From Hellea sp. (GTDB lineage Bacteria > Pseudomonadota > Alphaproteobacteria > Caulobacterales > Maricaulaceae), in NCBI GenBank assembly GCA_013002305.1, contig JABDKG010000009.1, positions 1 to 43,664 on the forward strand: a stretch of 43,664 bases of DNA, in the 5' to 3' direction. Position 1 is the first letter of the stretch, and each line of letters opens with the position of its first letter. Both the position numbers and the translations under genes were made by a program. Positions 8,963-17,000 of the stretch are shown here, one piece after another. The notes under the pieces are model-generated. The model was not told where the DNA came from and searched no databases. It saw only the letters and a list, made by a program, of their open reading frames with translations.

Positions 8963-9751
8963 CTACGCTCTCTGCGAACTTGTCGAAATAACCTCACCGG
9001 TCATATAGGATGAATAGTCTGAGGCAAGGAAGACCATAACATTGGCCTGCTCCCAAACCTCGCTGCCGCGGCCATAGGCTTCTTTGGCTTCCAGCTCGGC
9101 GAGCAATTCTTTGGAGGTGACTTTGTGCAGAAAGGGATGCAACGCCAGGCTCGGCGCGACCGCATTGACGCGGACGCCAAATTCCGAGCCTTCGACACCG
9201 GCGCAACGCGTCAATGCCATAACGCCCGCTTTGGCGGCCGCATAGTGAGCTTGCCCCTTTTGCGCGCGCCAACCCAGGACAGAGGCATTATTGACGATCA
9301 CGCCTCCGCTATTGTCTTTCATATATTGCATGGCTGCGCGGTTGACCCTGAAACACCCATTGAGCGTCACATCAAGCACCACCATCCATTGCTCATCGGT
9401 CATATCAACGAGGTCTGCCGTCCCGCCAAGACCCGCATTATTGATCACAACGTCGATCCCGCCCATGGCTTTGGCGCCCTCATTGATCAGATTATCAACA
9501 TCGTCTTGCACCGTGACATTACAGATCGCAAATTCCGGGCGCTGACCTGTCTCTTCCGCGAGTTTGTTTTGAGCTTTTTCCAGTCGGCCTTCATGAATGT
9601 CGGAAATAAAGATCGTCGCGCCTTCTTCAGCGCATTTCTTAGCTGCCGCGAACCCGATACCAGTACCCGCTGCGGCGGTAATAACGACCTTCTTGCCTTT
9701 GAGCAGGCCATGGCCGGGGACATAACCTGGAATATTCTTCAAATCACTCAT
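8963..9751 (-). CDS. ipdF: Short-chain dehydrogenase IpdF (5-hydroxy-HIP-CoA dehydrogenase)
   Basis: A 262-residue SDR, the same length I recall for mycobacterial IpdF. It has the nucleotide-binding VITAAAGTGIG motif, the NNAGLGG motif, and the Ser-Tyr-Lys triad in NNASVLGWRAQ and HYAAAKAGVMALTRC. These last stretches and the C-terminal FLASDYSSYMTGEVIS are characteristic of IpdF. In the known pathway IpdF oxidises the 5-hydroxyl of HIP-CoA, the propionate of the remaining C and D rings, to the 5-oxo form in the cytosol. The start codon overlaps the fadE30-like stop by four bases, and the same pair is adjacent in Mycobacterium tuberculosis. After its stop comes the 112-base repeat. Confidence 0.82.
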   Translation of the reverse strand: MSDLKNIPGYVPGHGLLKGKKVVITAAAGTGIGFAAAKKCAEEGATIFISDIHEGRLEKAQNKLAEETGQRPEFAICNVTVQDDVDNLINEGAKAMGGIDVVINNAGLGGTADLVDMTDEQWMVVLDVTLNGCFRVNRAAMQYMKDNSGGVIVNNASVLGWRAQKGQAHYAAAKAGVMALTRCAGVEGSEFGVRVNAVAPSLALHPFLHKVTSKELLAELEAKEAYGRGSEVWEQANVMVFLASDYSSYMTGEVISTSSQRA

Positions 9752-10908
9752 TTAGGTTTCCCTCGGGGTTCTTTTGGCATGCCGAGTGCGCGCTCGGCAA
9801 TGATATTGCGCTGAATCTGGTTGGTGCCGCCGTAAATCGTGTCAGAGCGCGAGAACAGGAAGAGCTTGTGCAGCATACCATATTCCCCGTCTTTCAAAAG
9901 CTCAGCGTCCGGTCCCATAACATCCATGGCGAGTTCTCCGAGATCACGGTGCCAGGTCGCCCAGTATATTTTGGACATATAACCTTCGCGAGATAGCTCA
10001 CCATGATGCGCGGCTTCAAGCGTGCGCAGTGCGGTCATCCGCATGACTTTGAGGCCGCAATAGGCTTTGGCGATACGTTGCCGAATAGTCGGGTCGTGCG
10101 CCGCGCCGTTTTCTTTGGCCAGCTTCACAATGCTTTCAAATTCATTGGTAAAGGTCATTTGCTGACCGAGAGTCGATGCCCCGCGCTCAAAGCCGAGCAG
10201 CGCCATGGCGATTTTCCAACCATCCCCCACGCCGCCGATCATGTCGTCCTTGTGACAGCGCGCGCTGTCAAAAAAGACTTCGTTAAACTCGGCCGTTTCG
10301 CTGATCTGTTTGATCGGTCGGATATCAATGCCGGCTTGATCCAGTTTCATCAAAAGAAAGACCAGCCCGTGACGACCGACCGTGCCCTCTTCAGCGCGGG
10401 CAATCACAAAGACATAGTCGGCGTCCATTGCCAGTGACGTCCAGATTTTTTGACCGTCAACCACCCATTCATCCCCGTCCAGACGCGCTTTGGTTTTGAT
10501 ATTCGATAGGTCTGATCCAGCATTCGGCTCAGAATAGCCCTGACACCAAAGCTCGGTCCCGTTTTTTATTCCTGGCAGATATTTAGCTTTTTGCGCGTCA
10601 GTCCCGTAAGCGATTAAAGTCGGCGCAAATAGTGTCTCGCCAATATGACCATTGCGACCCGGGCCGCCATGACGCGCATAGACCTCGTTAAACGCAACCA
10701 ATTCCTCAAGGCTCGCGCCTTTGCCGCCATGTTCTTTAGGCCAGCCCACACCGACCCAGCCCGCCTCGCCCATTTTGCGTTCCCAAGCAAATCGAAGCTC
10801 GGGCATGATGTCTTCATCGCCAGGCGTCGCGCGGCCTCTTAGCGATTCAAACTCCCCGCAAAAGTTTTCCGCCATCCAGGTGTCAAATTTGTCGATCAGC
10901 CCGCTCAT
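9748..10908 (-). CDS. fadE30: Acyl-CoA dehydrogenase, FadE30-like
   Basis: A 386-residue flavoprotein dehydrogenase. ELWCQGYSEPNAGSDLS (about 119-135) is the FAD/substrate signature, AEFNEVFFD (about 206-214) is a strand typical of FadE30, and FERGASTLGQQ (240-250) carries Glu241, the likely catalytic base in the position used by isovaleryl-CoA-type enzymes. The MCAD-type YEGT position reads YGGT here. FadE30 introduces a double bond into HIP-CoA-derived thioesters in C/D-ring breakdown. It overlaps its upstream neighbour, a dehydrogenase homologue without a catalytic Glu, and ipdF by four bases each, which suggests translational coupling and possibly a mixed complex with the upstream product. 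Confidence 0.8.
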   Translation of the reverse strand: MSGLIDKFDTWMAENFCGEFESLRGRATPGDEDIMPELRFAWERKMGEAGWVGVGWPKEHGGKGASLEELVAFNEVYARHGGPGRNGHIGETLFAPTLIAYGTDAQKAKYLPGIKNGTELWCQGYSEPNAGSDLSNIKTKARLDGDEWVVDGQKIWTSLAMDADYVFVIARAEEGTVGRHGLVFLLMKLDQAGIDIRPIKQISETAEFNEVFFDSARCHKDDMIGGVGDGWKIAMALLGFERGASTLGQQMTFTNEFESIVKLAKENGAAHDPTIRQRIAKAYCGLKVMRMTALRTLEAAHHGELSREGYMSKIYWATWHRDLGELAMDVMGPDAELLKDGEYGMLHKLFLFSRSDTIYGGTNQIQRNIIAERALGMPKEPRGKPK

Positions 10909-11987
10909 GCGGCGTTCCCAAAAATTCGGTCGGCGATTTTATTATAACCCCGAGACGTTGACCCGAAAATCGAGCGGTTGGCACGGGCCCGTTTAAAGAA
11001 GAAATGCAGCGGATATTCCCAGGTAAAGCCAATCCCACCGTGCAGCTGAATGGCATCCCCGGCAATCTTGAAATAAGCGTCAGCCGCAACGACCTTGGCA
11101 ATCAAAGCCGCTTCGGTCTTATCATCGGGTCTTGCAATAGCGGCCGCATAAGTCGCAGATCGCGCCTCTTCGAGCGCAATAAACATATCCGCGCATCGAT
11201 GTTTATAAGCCTGAAAGCTGGCGATTGGCCGATCAAATTGTTCGCGCTGCCCCGCATATTCGAGCGTAATATCCAGGCACTTCTGCGCGCCCCCAACACA
11301 CTCTGCTGCCAGCGCAATAAATGATTGGTCAACAATATCTTGAAGACGGCCGCGATCCGTTGTGCCAATGACTTTTACATCGTCCAATGAAAGATTATTA
11401 AATGTTATCTTCGCCAGGCTGCGGGTCGGGTCCAGTGTCTTTTGCTGCTCAACCTCGATATTAGGGTTCGCTGCCATAACAACGCCTAAAGAAACCTTTT
11501 TATCCCGTTGAAAAGAAATCAAAAAATGGCTTGCGGCATTGCCATAGGCGTTCATGGATACAACGCCTGATAGGCTACTTTCTTTGATGGAAAATGCATC
11601 CAATCCTTCGACATAGGTCGGGCAAATTTGGCCCGACGCTATACGCGGTAAGTACATGGATTTGCCGGACGCCGTTCCCAGTTTTTGCAGGATGTCCGTA
11701 CAGATACCGCCTGCCATTTGGAACGGCACAGAACATAGGCTCGCACCGAGTTCTTCCATAACCACGACGCGACCTAAATCGCCCAGACCTGCGCCGCCAT
11801 ATTCTTCCTTGATGGCAACACCCGCCATGCCAAGCTCGCCGGATAAAGCTTGCCAGGCCTCAAGATCAAACCCTGTCCCGGATTGATAGACCCTCTCCGG
11901 CCCCTTCCCGCCATCATACCATGCTTGCGCCCAGCCGCGAACGGCCTCGCGGATCATGTCATGATCTTCTGTGAAGGGGTAAGCCAC
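10905..11987 (-). CDS. Acyl-CoA dehydrogenase family protein, probable non-catalytic partner subunit
   Basis: A 360-residue acyl-CoA dehydrogenase homologue. The C-terminal half is conserved (YAGQREQFDRPIASFQAYKH, then IQLHGGIGFTWEYPLHFFFKRA). By hand alignment the isovaleryl-type catalytic Glu position is a Ser (in DQSFIALAAE), and the MCAD-type YEGT motif reads FGST, so neither usual base is present. In actinobacterial steroid catabolism, acyl-CoA dehydrogenases such as FadE31-FadE32 work as alpha2beta2 pairs in which one subunit lacks the base. This gene overlaps the complete fadE30-like gene by four bases, so it may be the partner subunit. The start is GTG, with a GGAG ribosome-binding site overlapping the end of the SDR gene. 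FadE32- or FadE33-like by context. Confidence 0.72.
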   Translation of the reverse strand: MAYPFTEDHDMIREAVRGWAQAWYDGGKGPERVYQSGTGFDLEAWQALSGELGMAGVAIKEEYGGAGLGDLGRVVVMEELGASLCSVPFQMAGGICTDILQKLGTASGKSMYLPRIASGQICPTYVEGLDAFSIKESSLSGVVSMNAYGNAASHFLISFQRDKKVSLGVVMAANPNIEVEQQKTLDPTRSLAKITFNNLSLDDVKVIGTTDRGRLQDIVDQSFIALAAECVGGAQKCLDITLEYAGQREQFDRPIASFQAYKHRCADMFIALEEARSATYAAAIARPDDKTEAALIAKVVAADAYFKIAGDAIQLHGGIGFTWEYPLHFFFKRARANRSIFGSTSRGYNKIADRIFGNAA

Positions 11988-11991
11988 TATA

Positions 11992-12873
11992 CTAAGCTCC
12001 GTACACCGGCTGCGCGGGCGGCGAAATATTCATTAGCTCATCAACCACAGCGCCGATTTCATCGACATCATAGCGTGCGCCTTTGTCCTTGACGGTGCCA
12101 GTCTTCCAGCCATCCGCGATAGAGAGTTTACCGCCGAAGCTTTCGAAACAATGACCGTTCACGTGCGACGACGTCTCCGAACACAAATAAACAATCAGCG
12201 GCGCGACATTGGCGGGGTCGAATTTATCAAAACTGCCGTCCTCCGGCACTTTCATCATTTCCGCGAACACTTTTTCAGTCATGCCCGTTCGGCCCTGCGG
12301 CGCGACAGCGTTGGCTGTGATGCCATAGCGTCCAAGTTCGGCCGACTGGTTAAGAGTCAGGGTTAGTATACCACCTTTGGCCGCCGCGTAATTGCTCTGC
12401 CCAACAGATCCCTGAAGGCCTGCGCCGGACGACGTGTTGATGATCCGACCGCTCACTTCTTCACCAGCTTTAGACTTCCCGCGCCAATATTTGGCAGCAT
12501 GAGATGACAGGCAGAAATGGCCTTTGAGGTGCACTGAAATAACCTGATCCCAGTCCTCTTCGGTCAGGCTTGTGAACATCCGATCGCGGTTGTTCCCGGC
12601 ATTATTAACGATCGCGTGAACATCGCCAAATGTATCGAGCGTCGCCTTGAAGATATCTCCAGCGCCTTCGTAACTTGTGATGTTCCCAAGATTATATTCC
12701 GCCTTTCCGCCGACCGCTTTGATGTCGTCGACAGTCTGGGCCGCCGTAACGGCATTAATATCGACGACCATGACATTGGCACCATGCTCAGCCAAAGCGA
12801 GCGCATAGGCGCGGCCAAGACCGCCGCCTGCGCCGGTGACAATAACCGTTCTGCCGTCACAGAGCTTTGCCAT
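11992..12873 (-). CDS. Short-chain dehydrogenase of the steroid block (Hsd4A/Rv3548c-like)
   Basis: A 293-residue SDR with TGAGGGLGRAYALALAEHGA as the NAD-binding loop, NNAGNNRDRMF, and the catalytic Ser and YxxxK in NTSSGAGLQGS and SNYAAAKGGILTLTL. The long form resembles the dehydrogenase domain of peroxisomal multifunctional enzyme type 2 (17-beta-HSD4) and mycobacterial SDRs of the KstR2 region. It most likely oxidises a 3-hydroxyacyl-CoA intermediate. Its first base is shared with the last base of the fadA6 stop, so the two are probably translationally coupled, as expected for consecutive beta-oxidation steps (dehydrogenase then thiolase). The exact substrate cannot be read from the sequence. 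Confidence 0.78.
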   Translation of the reverse strand: MAKLCDGRTVIVTGAGGGLGRAYALALAEHGANVMVVDINAVTAAQTVDDIKAVGGKAEYNLGNITSYEGAGDIFKATLDTFGDVHAIVNNAGNNRDRMFTSLTEEDWDQVISVHLKGHFCLSSHAAKYWRGKSKAGEEVSGRIINTSSGAGLQGSVGQSNYAAAKGGILTLTLNQSAELGRYGITANAVAPQGRTGMTEKVFAEMMKVPEDGSFDKFDPANVAPLIVYLCSETSSHVNGHCFESFGGKLSIADGWKTGTVKDKGARYDVDEIGAVVDELMNISPPAQPVYGA

Positions 12874-14021
12874 CAGAGTCTCTCAATGATGGTAACATTG
12901 GCAACGCCGCCGCCTTCACACATGGTCTGAAGACCGTAACGGCCTTCACGGCGCTCTAATTCATGGAGCAGTGTCGTCATCAGCTTGGTCCCGGTCGATC
13001 CTAGCGGATGACCGAGCGCAATCGCGCCGCCATTCACATTAACCTGATCATGGGTAAAGCCGGTTTCCTTCATCCACGCCATCGGCACCGGCGCGAAAGC
13101 TTCATTACATTCCGCAATATCGATATCGCCCGGAGTCATCCCTGCCCGTTTCAGGGCACGCTTTGTCGCGGGAATTGGCCCGGTCAGCATGTAAATCGGG
13201 TCATCGCCCATGACGTCGAGATGATGGATACGGGCGCGCGGCGTCAGGTTATAGCGCTTGAGCGCATGTTCGGAAACGACGAGCATAGCTGAAGATCCAT
13301 CGCAAGTCTGGCTGGCCACGGCCGCGGTTATTCGGCCACCTTCAACGAGCGTATCGAGCTCTGCCATTTTCTCGATCGATGTGTCGCGAATGGTCTCGTC
13401 TTGCTCAAGCCCATTAATGGCGGTGATTTCGCGGTCAAACCAGCCTTCGGCGCGGGCATGCGCGGCACGTTGATGTGATGCGAGAGAATATTCTTCAAGA
13501 TCGCGGCGGGAGAACCCCCAATCCTTCGCGATCATTTCTGCCCCGTGGAACTGGCTGACAGGCTCTTTGCCAAAGCGCTCAACCCATCCGGGCGATGTAT
13601 GAAAGACGTGATCAAAACCGAGAGTTTGGCCCGCAATCATGGAGGCGCCGATCGGAATTTTGCTCATGGTCTGGACGCCGCCGGCAATAACAACATCTTG
13701 CGTCCCGCTCATGACGGCCTGAGCCGCAAAGTGAACAGCTTGTTGGGAGGATCCGCACTGGCGATCAATCGTAACGCCGGGAACCGTTAAGTCATAACCG
13801 GCCACCAGCCAAGCCGTCCGCCCGATATTACCTGCCAGCGGGCCAACCGTATCAAGGCATCCAAACACCACATCATCATATTCATCTTGCGGGATATTAT
13901 TACGTTCGACAATTTCCTTGATGACATGCGCGCCTAGGTCGGCACCGTGAATGTCCTGCAAGCTGCCGCGCCGTTTACCGGTCGGGGTTCGTGTTGCGTC
14001 TACAATATAGGCTTCTGCCAC
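12873..14021 (-). CDS. fadA6: Thiolase FadA6-like (C/D-ring steroid catabolism)
   Basis: A 382-residue thiolase with nucleophilic Cys89 in DRQCGSSQQAVHFAAQ, NVNGGAIALGHPLGSTG, and the C-terminal CEGGG motif. The N-terminal EAYIVDATRTPTGKRRGSL and the GSSQQA signature resemble mycobacterial FadA6, assigned to thiolysis of the late C/D-ring product of cholesterol breakdown. The start is GTG preceded by AGGAG six bases upstream, nine bases after the preceding dehydrogenase gene. The catalytic residues are intact. The neighbours (echA20, ipdABC, ipdF, fadE30) support the FadA6 role. A general acetyl-CoA acetyltransferase is the main alternative. Confidence 0.78.
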   Translation of the reverse strand: MAEAYIVDATRTPTGKRRGSLQDIHGADLGAHVIKEIVERNNIPQDEYDDVVFGCLDTVGPLAGNIGRTAWLVAGYDLTVPGVTIDRQCGSSQQAVHFAAQAVMSGTQDVVIAGGVQTMSKIPIGASMIAGQTLGFDHVFHTSPGWVERFGKEPVSQFHGAEMIAKDWGFSRRDLEEYSLASHQRAAHARAEGWFDREITAINGLEQDETIRDTSIEKMAELDTLVEGGRITAAVASQTCDGSSAMLVVSEHALKRYNLTPRARIHHLDVMGDDPIYMLTGPIPATKRALKRAGMTPGDIDIAECNEAFAPVPMAWMKETGFTHDQVNVNGGAIALGHPLGSTGTKLMTTLLHELERREGRYGLQTMCEGGGVANVTIIERL

Positions 14022-14030
14022 GTTGCTCTC

Positions 14031-14927
14031 CTAACTAAATGTTGTTCCGGGCCCGAGGGGCTCATCCCCCTCCAGCACCAATTCTTCTAATTTCTTCATG
14101 TGATAATTCCTATCACCCCATTCGCCGCACAGCGACCAGGCCCGTTTCATGAACAGGTGCAAATCCACCTCGAAAGTATAGCCCATCCCGCCATGGACTT
14201 GAATAGCCGTTTCCGCTGCCATCATGGCGGTATCGATAGCCGCGACTTTAGCGGTATGAACAGCGCGGCCGCCTTTGATAGCCGCGAGATGCACCATGGG
14301 GCGGGTAAATTCGATTTGTGTATAGACAGTCGCCAAATGATGTTTGATCGCTTGAAATGAACCGATAGGCTTGCCAAATTGATGGCGGTCTTTGGCATAT
14401 TCGACAGACATATCGACCATGCGTTGTGACAGACCCACGAGCTGCGCGGCGGATAGGACGGCGCCGTGATGATTGATACTGTCTATATTTTGGTCGTTGC
14501 CGCTATCAGCTTTGACCAACTTGCGCAGGGGATCAATGGACATGACGACCTCGCCAGAATCTGCCAGCGATGAATCTATATGGGGACGCAATTCACTGCG
14601 CATCGCGCGAGTTATTTGCCCCGAAAGTTCTTCCTCATTCGCGTGTGGTACTGAAACACCCGCTATCTCAAGGCACGGTTCAGGCAAGCCCGCATAGCCC
14701 GCCGCTTCCGCGACCCCTGCCATAACCACTAACGGCTGCTCAAGCCCGCCTGCGCTTTCAGGGGCCATTAGACCCAATAAGCCTAGCTCGGCGAATTGAG
14801 GCCATAAATTGTCTACGGTTTCACCAGCAGCAATTTTGCGCATTCGCTCCGCCGTGTTTTCACCAATAAAAAAGGCTTTCGCAGCGTCGATTAAATCCTG
14901 CTGGTTTTCTGTGAAACGAAAATCCAT
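14031..14927 (-). CDS. Short acyl-CoA dehydrogenase family protein, probable non-catalytic partner subunit
   Basis: This is 298 residues from the ATG at 14927, clearly shorter than the usual ~380. It keeps the N-terminal helical domain (MDFRFTENQQDLIDAAKAFF) and the C-terminal helical domain (YAKDRHQFGKPIGSFQAIKH, IQVHGGMGYTFEVDLHLFMKR) but has a shrunken middle beta domain. The isovaleryl-type base position is Gly by hand alignment, and no YEGT-like motif follows, so it probably lacks its own catalytic base. It lies next to a full-length dehydrogenase gene with Glu243, again suggesting an alpha2beta2 pair like FadE31-FadE33. The frame stays open upstream to 14999, but that part translates the palindromic repeat and lacks homology, so ATG 14927, preceded by a purine-rich GGGGGGAAA stretch, is chosen. 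Confidence 0.75.
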   Translation of the reverse strand: MDFRFTENQQDLIDAAKAFFIGENTAERMRKIAAGETVDNLWPQFAELGLLGLMAPESAGGLEQPLVVMAGVAEAAGYAGLPEPCLEIAGVSVPHANEEELSGQITRAMRSELRPHIDSSLADSGEVVMSIDPLRKLVKADSGNDQNIDSINHHGAVLSAAQLVGLSQRMVDMSVEYAKDRHQFGKPIGSFQAIKHHLATVYTQIEFTRPMVHLAAIKGGRAVHTAKVAAIDTAMMAAETAIQVHGGMGYTFEVDLHLFMKRAWSLCGEWGDRNYHMKKLEELVLEGDEPLGPGTTFS

Positions 14928-14950
14928 TAGTAGATTTCCCCCCACATTCC

Positions 14951-15050
14951 GATTGTCCCGTGCTTGACACGGGATCCAGTTCTTCTCGCGTCTACCCAAC
15001 TAAAGATATGGCGCAGACTGGATTCCGGCTTGCGCCGGAACAGTCGGGAA
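14951..15050. repeat. Palindromic repeat element inside the steroid run
   Basis: A 100-base element fills most of the gap between two acyl-CoA dehydrogenase genes. It contains two strong hairpins, CCCGTG-N5-CACGGG (14957-14973) and TTCCGGC-N4-GCCGGAA (15023-15040), and an outer pairing ATCCAGT (14974-14980) with ACTGGAT (15017-15023). This is the CTTGACACGGGATCCAG class of dispersed alphaproteobacterial repeat. It differs in detail from the element at 8830 but occupies the same kind of site, an intercistronic gap of about 150 bases. Confidence 0.7.
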
Positions 15051-15078
15051 GAAGGAGGGGATTTGAAAAAAATTTTCC

Positions 15079-16236
15079 TCATTTCCGCGGCAATCCCAAT
15101 ACCCGTTCGGCTAGGATATTGCGCTGGATTTCATTGGTGCCGGCATAGATCGGGCCCGCGAGACTGAACATATAGCCGTCGAGCCACCGGCCATTATCAA
15201 TGGCGTCCAGTCCCTCTTCGAGCTCGGCCTTGGCCCCCATGATGGTCATGGCAGTACGATGGAGGTGGCGGTCCATTTCGGACCAGAACAGCTTATTCGC
15301 GCTGGCTTCCGAACTGACGCTGGCACCGGCCTGAACGCGGGACACGAGTTGATAGGTTGCGGCGCAAAAGCGTTCTGTGTTCATCCAGGCCTGAAGCACC
15401 TGCTCGCTCACACCGGATGACAGGCGGTCTTTGTGTTCCCGCCATAGATTCACAAGACGCGCTGCGGCGGCCTGAAACCTTGCTGGAGATCTTAGCAATA
15501 AACCCCGCTCAAAACCGGCGGTCGCCATCGCTACACCCCAGCCGCCATGTTCAGGACCAAGAAGATTTTCAGCTGGCACGCGCACTTCGTCAAAGAAAAG
15601 TTCTGCAAAACCTGGATCGCCATCGAGCTGCGCGATTGGTCGTCTTGTTAGTCCCGGACTATCCAGCGGAATTAGGAGTTTCGACAATCCCTTATGGCGT
15701 TCACTGCCCTCTTCCGTACGTACCAACGCAAAACACCAATCAGCAAAGACGGCTCGCGAAGACCAGGTTTTCTGCCCGGTTACGACGTAATGTTCGCCGT
15801 CTCGCACGGCCTTCGTTCGGATCGCGGCCATATCCGAGCCTGCACCCGGTTCTGACCAGGCCTGCGCCCAAATCTCTGCGCCCGACGCCATTGGCGGCAG
15901 AAACCGTGCTTTTTGGGCGTCTGTGCCATATTCCATAATCGTGGGCGCCAGCAGAAATATGCCGTTCTGGCTGACCCGTAGCGGCGCATCTGCGCGGTAA
16001 TATTCTTCCTCAAAAATCAGCCAATGGGTCAGATCAAGCCCGCGTCCGCCATATTCTTCCGGCCAATTGACATTACCCCATTTATCCTTGGCGAGTGTCC
16101 GTTCCCATTCCCGGTGCAGATCAAAGCCTTCCTGAGTATCAAAGCTCGGAAGACGTTTTGACGGCACATGCGCTGCGAGCCATTCGCGAACCGCCTCGCG
16201 AAATGCCGTGTGCTCGGATGTGAACTCAATATTCAA
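15079..16236 (-). CDS. Acyl-CoA dehydrogenase, FadE31-like catalytic subunit
   Basis: A 385-residue dehydrogenase from a TTG start at 16236, one base after the echA20 stop and with an AAGGA ribosome-binding site about ten bases upstream. The open frame continues to an ATG at 16326, but those 30 residues overlap echA20 and show no family pattern. AQAWSEPGAGSDMA (about 124-137) is the FAD/substrate signature and GFERGLLL carries Glu243 as likely catalytic base; the C-terminal IYAGTNEIQRNILAERVLG is the usual FAD-binding tail. It is followed, across a repeat, by a short homologue without a base. The pair resembles FadE31 with FadE32 or FadE33 in C/D-ring catabolism. The exact CoA ester is not known. 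Confidence 0.78.
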   Translation of the reverse strand: MNIEFTSEHTAFREAVREWLAAHVPSKRLPSFDTQEGFDLHREWERTLAKDKWGNVNWPEEYGGRGLDLTHWLIFEEEYYRADAPLRVSQNGIFLLAPTIMEYGTDAQKARFLPPMASGAEIWAQAWSEPGAGSDMAAIRTKAVRDGEHYVVTGQKTWSSRAVFADWCFALVRTEEGSERHKGLSKLLIPLDSPGLTRRPIAQLDGDPGFAELFFDEVRVPAENLLGPEHGGWGVAMATAGFERGLLLRSPARFQAAAARLVNLWREHKDRLSSGVSEQVLQAWMNTERFCAATYQLVSRVQAGASVSSEASANKLFWSEMDRHLHRTAMTIMGAKAELEEGLDAIDNGRWLDGYMFSLAGPIYAGTNEIQRNILAERVLGLPRK

Positions 16237-16237
16237 G

Positions 16238-16999
16238 CTAGCTCTTATCCTTGAAGTCAGCGGCCTTGCCGGTTTCGACAAAGGCATCGCGGGATTTCTG
16301 GCTGTCCTCATGCATATACATTTCAAAAGTGAAGCCTTGCTCCCAGCGATAGGAGGCGTTGACGTCTGTCGGCTCTATGCCGTTGAGCGCCTGTTTCGCA
16401 ATCCGAAGGGCATCACGCGATTTCGCCGCCAGTGTTTTAGCGTACCCCATGGCTTCATCGATAAGCTGATCTCGTGGAACAACTTTCTCGATACCGCCCA
16501 GGCGCCAAGCTTCCTGCGCGCTGATTTTTCCGCCGGTCAGGAAGGCCGCCCTAACTTTGGCCACGCCCAACATTCTTTGAAGATGCGCCGCGCCGCCCAT
16601 AGCGCCGCGGTCAATTTCCGGCAATGAGAAATAAGCATCGTTCGAGGCAATGACGATATCAGCTGCGCCGCACATAATCACGCCGCCGCCAATGATAAAT
16701 TTATGGGCCGCGACAATCACCGGAACCTCGCACTGATGGATAGCTTTTCCGGTTTCGTAATTGCCTTTGTTGACGCCTACAATAGCCGAGCCGTCATGGG
16801 CTAGCTCTTTGATATTAACTCCTGCGCAGAAGCCTTTGCCTTCTGACCTAATGAGGATGACCTTAACATCAGGATTAACACCTAATGCATTGATTATTTG
16901 TGGTATTTCATTCCAGGTACCGCCATTAAAGGCGTTGACTGGCGGGTAATCGAAAACGACTTCGGCGATCCCGTTCTTGATATTCTGGTGAATGGGCAT
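16238..16999 (-). CDS. echA20: Enoyl-CoA hydratase-family ring hydrolase EchA20
   Basis: A 253-residue crotonase-fold protein. It shows VDYPPVNA-like DYPPVNAFNGG at the start, GKGFCAGVNIKEL as the oxyanion-hole strand, GGGVIMCGAADIVIAS, LPEIDRGAMGGAAHL, and the C-terminal SYRWEQGFTFEM stretch, nearly the same as SYRMEQGFTFEL that I recall in mycobacterial EchA20. EchA20 hydrolyses the remaining D ring of the steroid-derived CoA thioester, before ring C is opened by IpdAB. An AGGAGG ribosome-binding site overlaps the ipdC stop region. It lies one base from ipdC and one from the next dehydrogenase gene. Confidence in the assignment is high because both sequence and neighbours agree. Confidence 0.85.
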   Translation of the reverse strand: MPIHQNIKNGIAEVVFDYPPVNAFNGGTWNEIPQIINALGVNPDVKVILIRSEGKGFCAGVNIKELAHDGSAIVGVNKGNYETGKAIHQCEVPVIVAAHKFIIGGGVIMCGAADIVIASNDAYFSLPEIDRGAMGGAAHLQRMLGVAKVRAAFLTGGKISAQEAWRLGGIEKVVPRDQLIDEAMGYAKTLAAKSRDALRIAKQALNGIEPTDVNASYRWEQGFTFEMYMHEDSQKSRDAFVETGKAADFKDKS

Positions 17000-17000
17000 G

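Noticed and set aside
9125-9814. 229-codon plus-strand frame opposite ipdF and fadE30
   Set aside because: It lies wholly antisense to two well-supported genes and shows no family pattern; it reflects codon bias of the real genes.
14928-14999. N-terminal extension of the short acyl-CoA dehydrogenase
   Set aside because: The extra 24 codons translate part of the palindromic repeat; homology begins at the ATG at 14927.
16237-16326. N-terminal extension of the FadE31-like gene to an upstream ATG
   Set aside because: It overlaps the end of echA20 in another frame and lacks dehydrogenase similarity; the TTG at 16236 has a ribosome-binding site.
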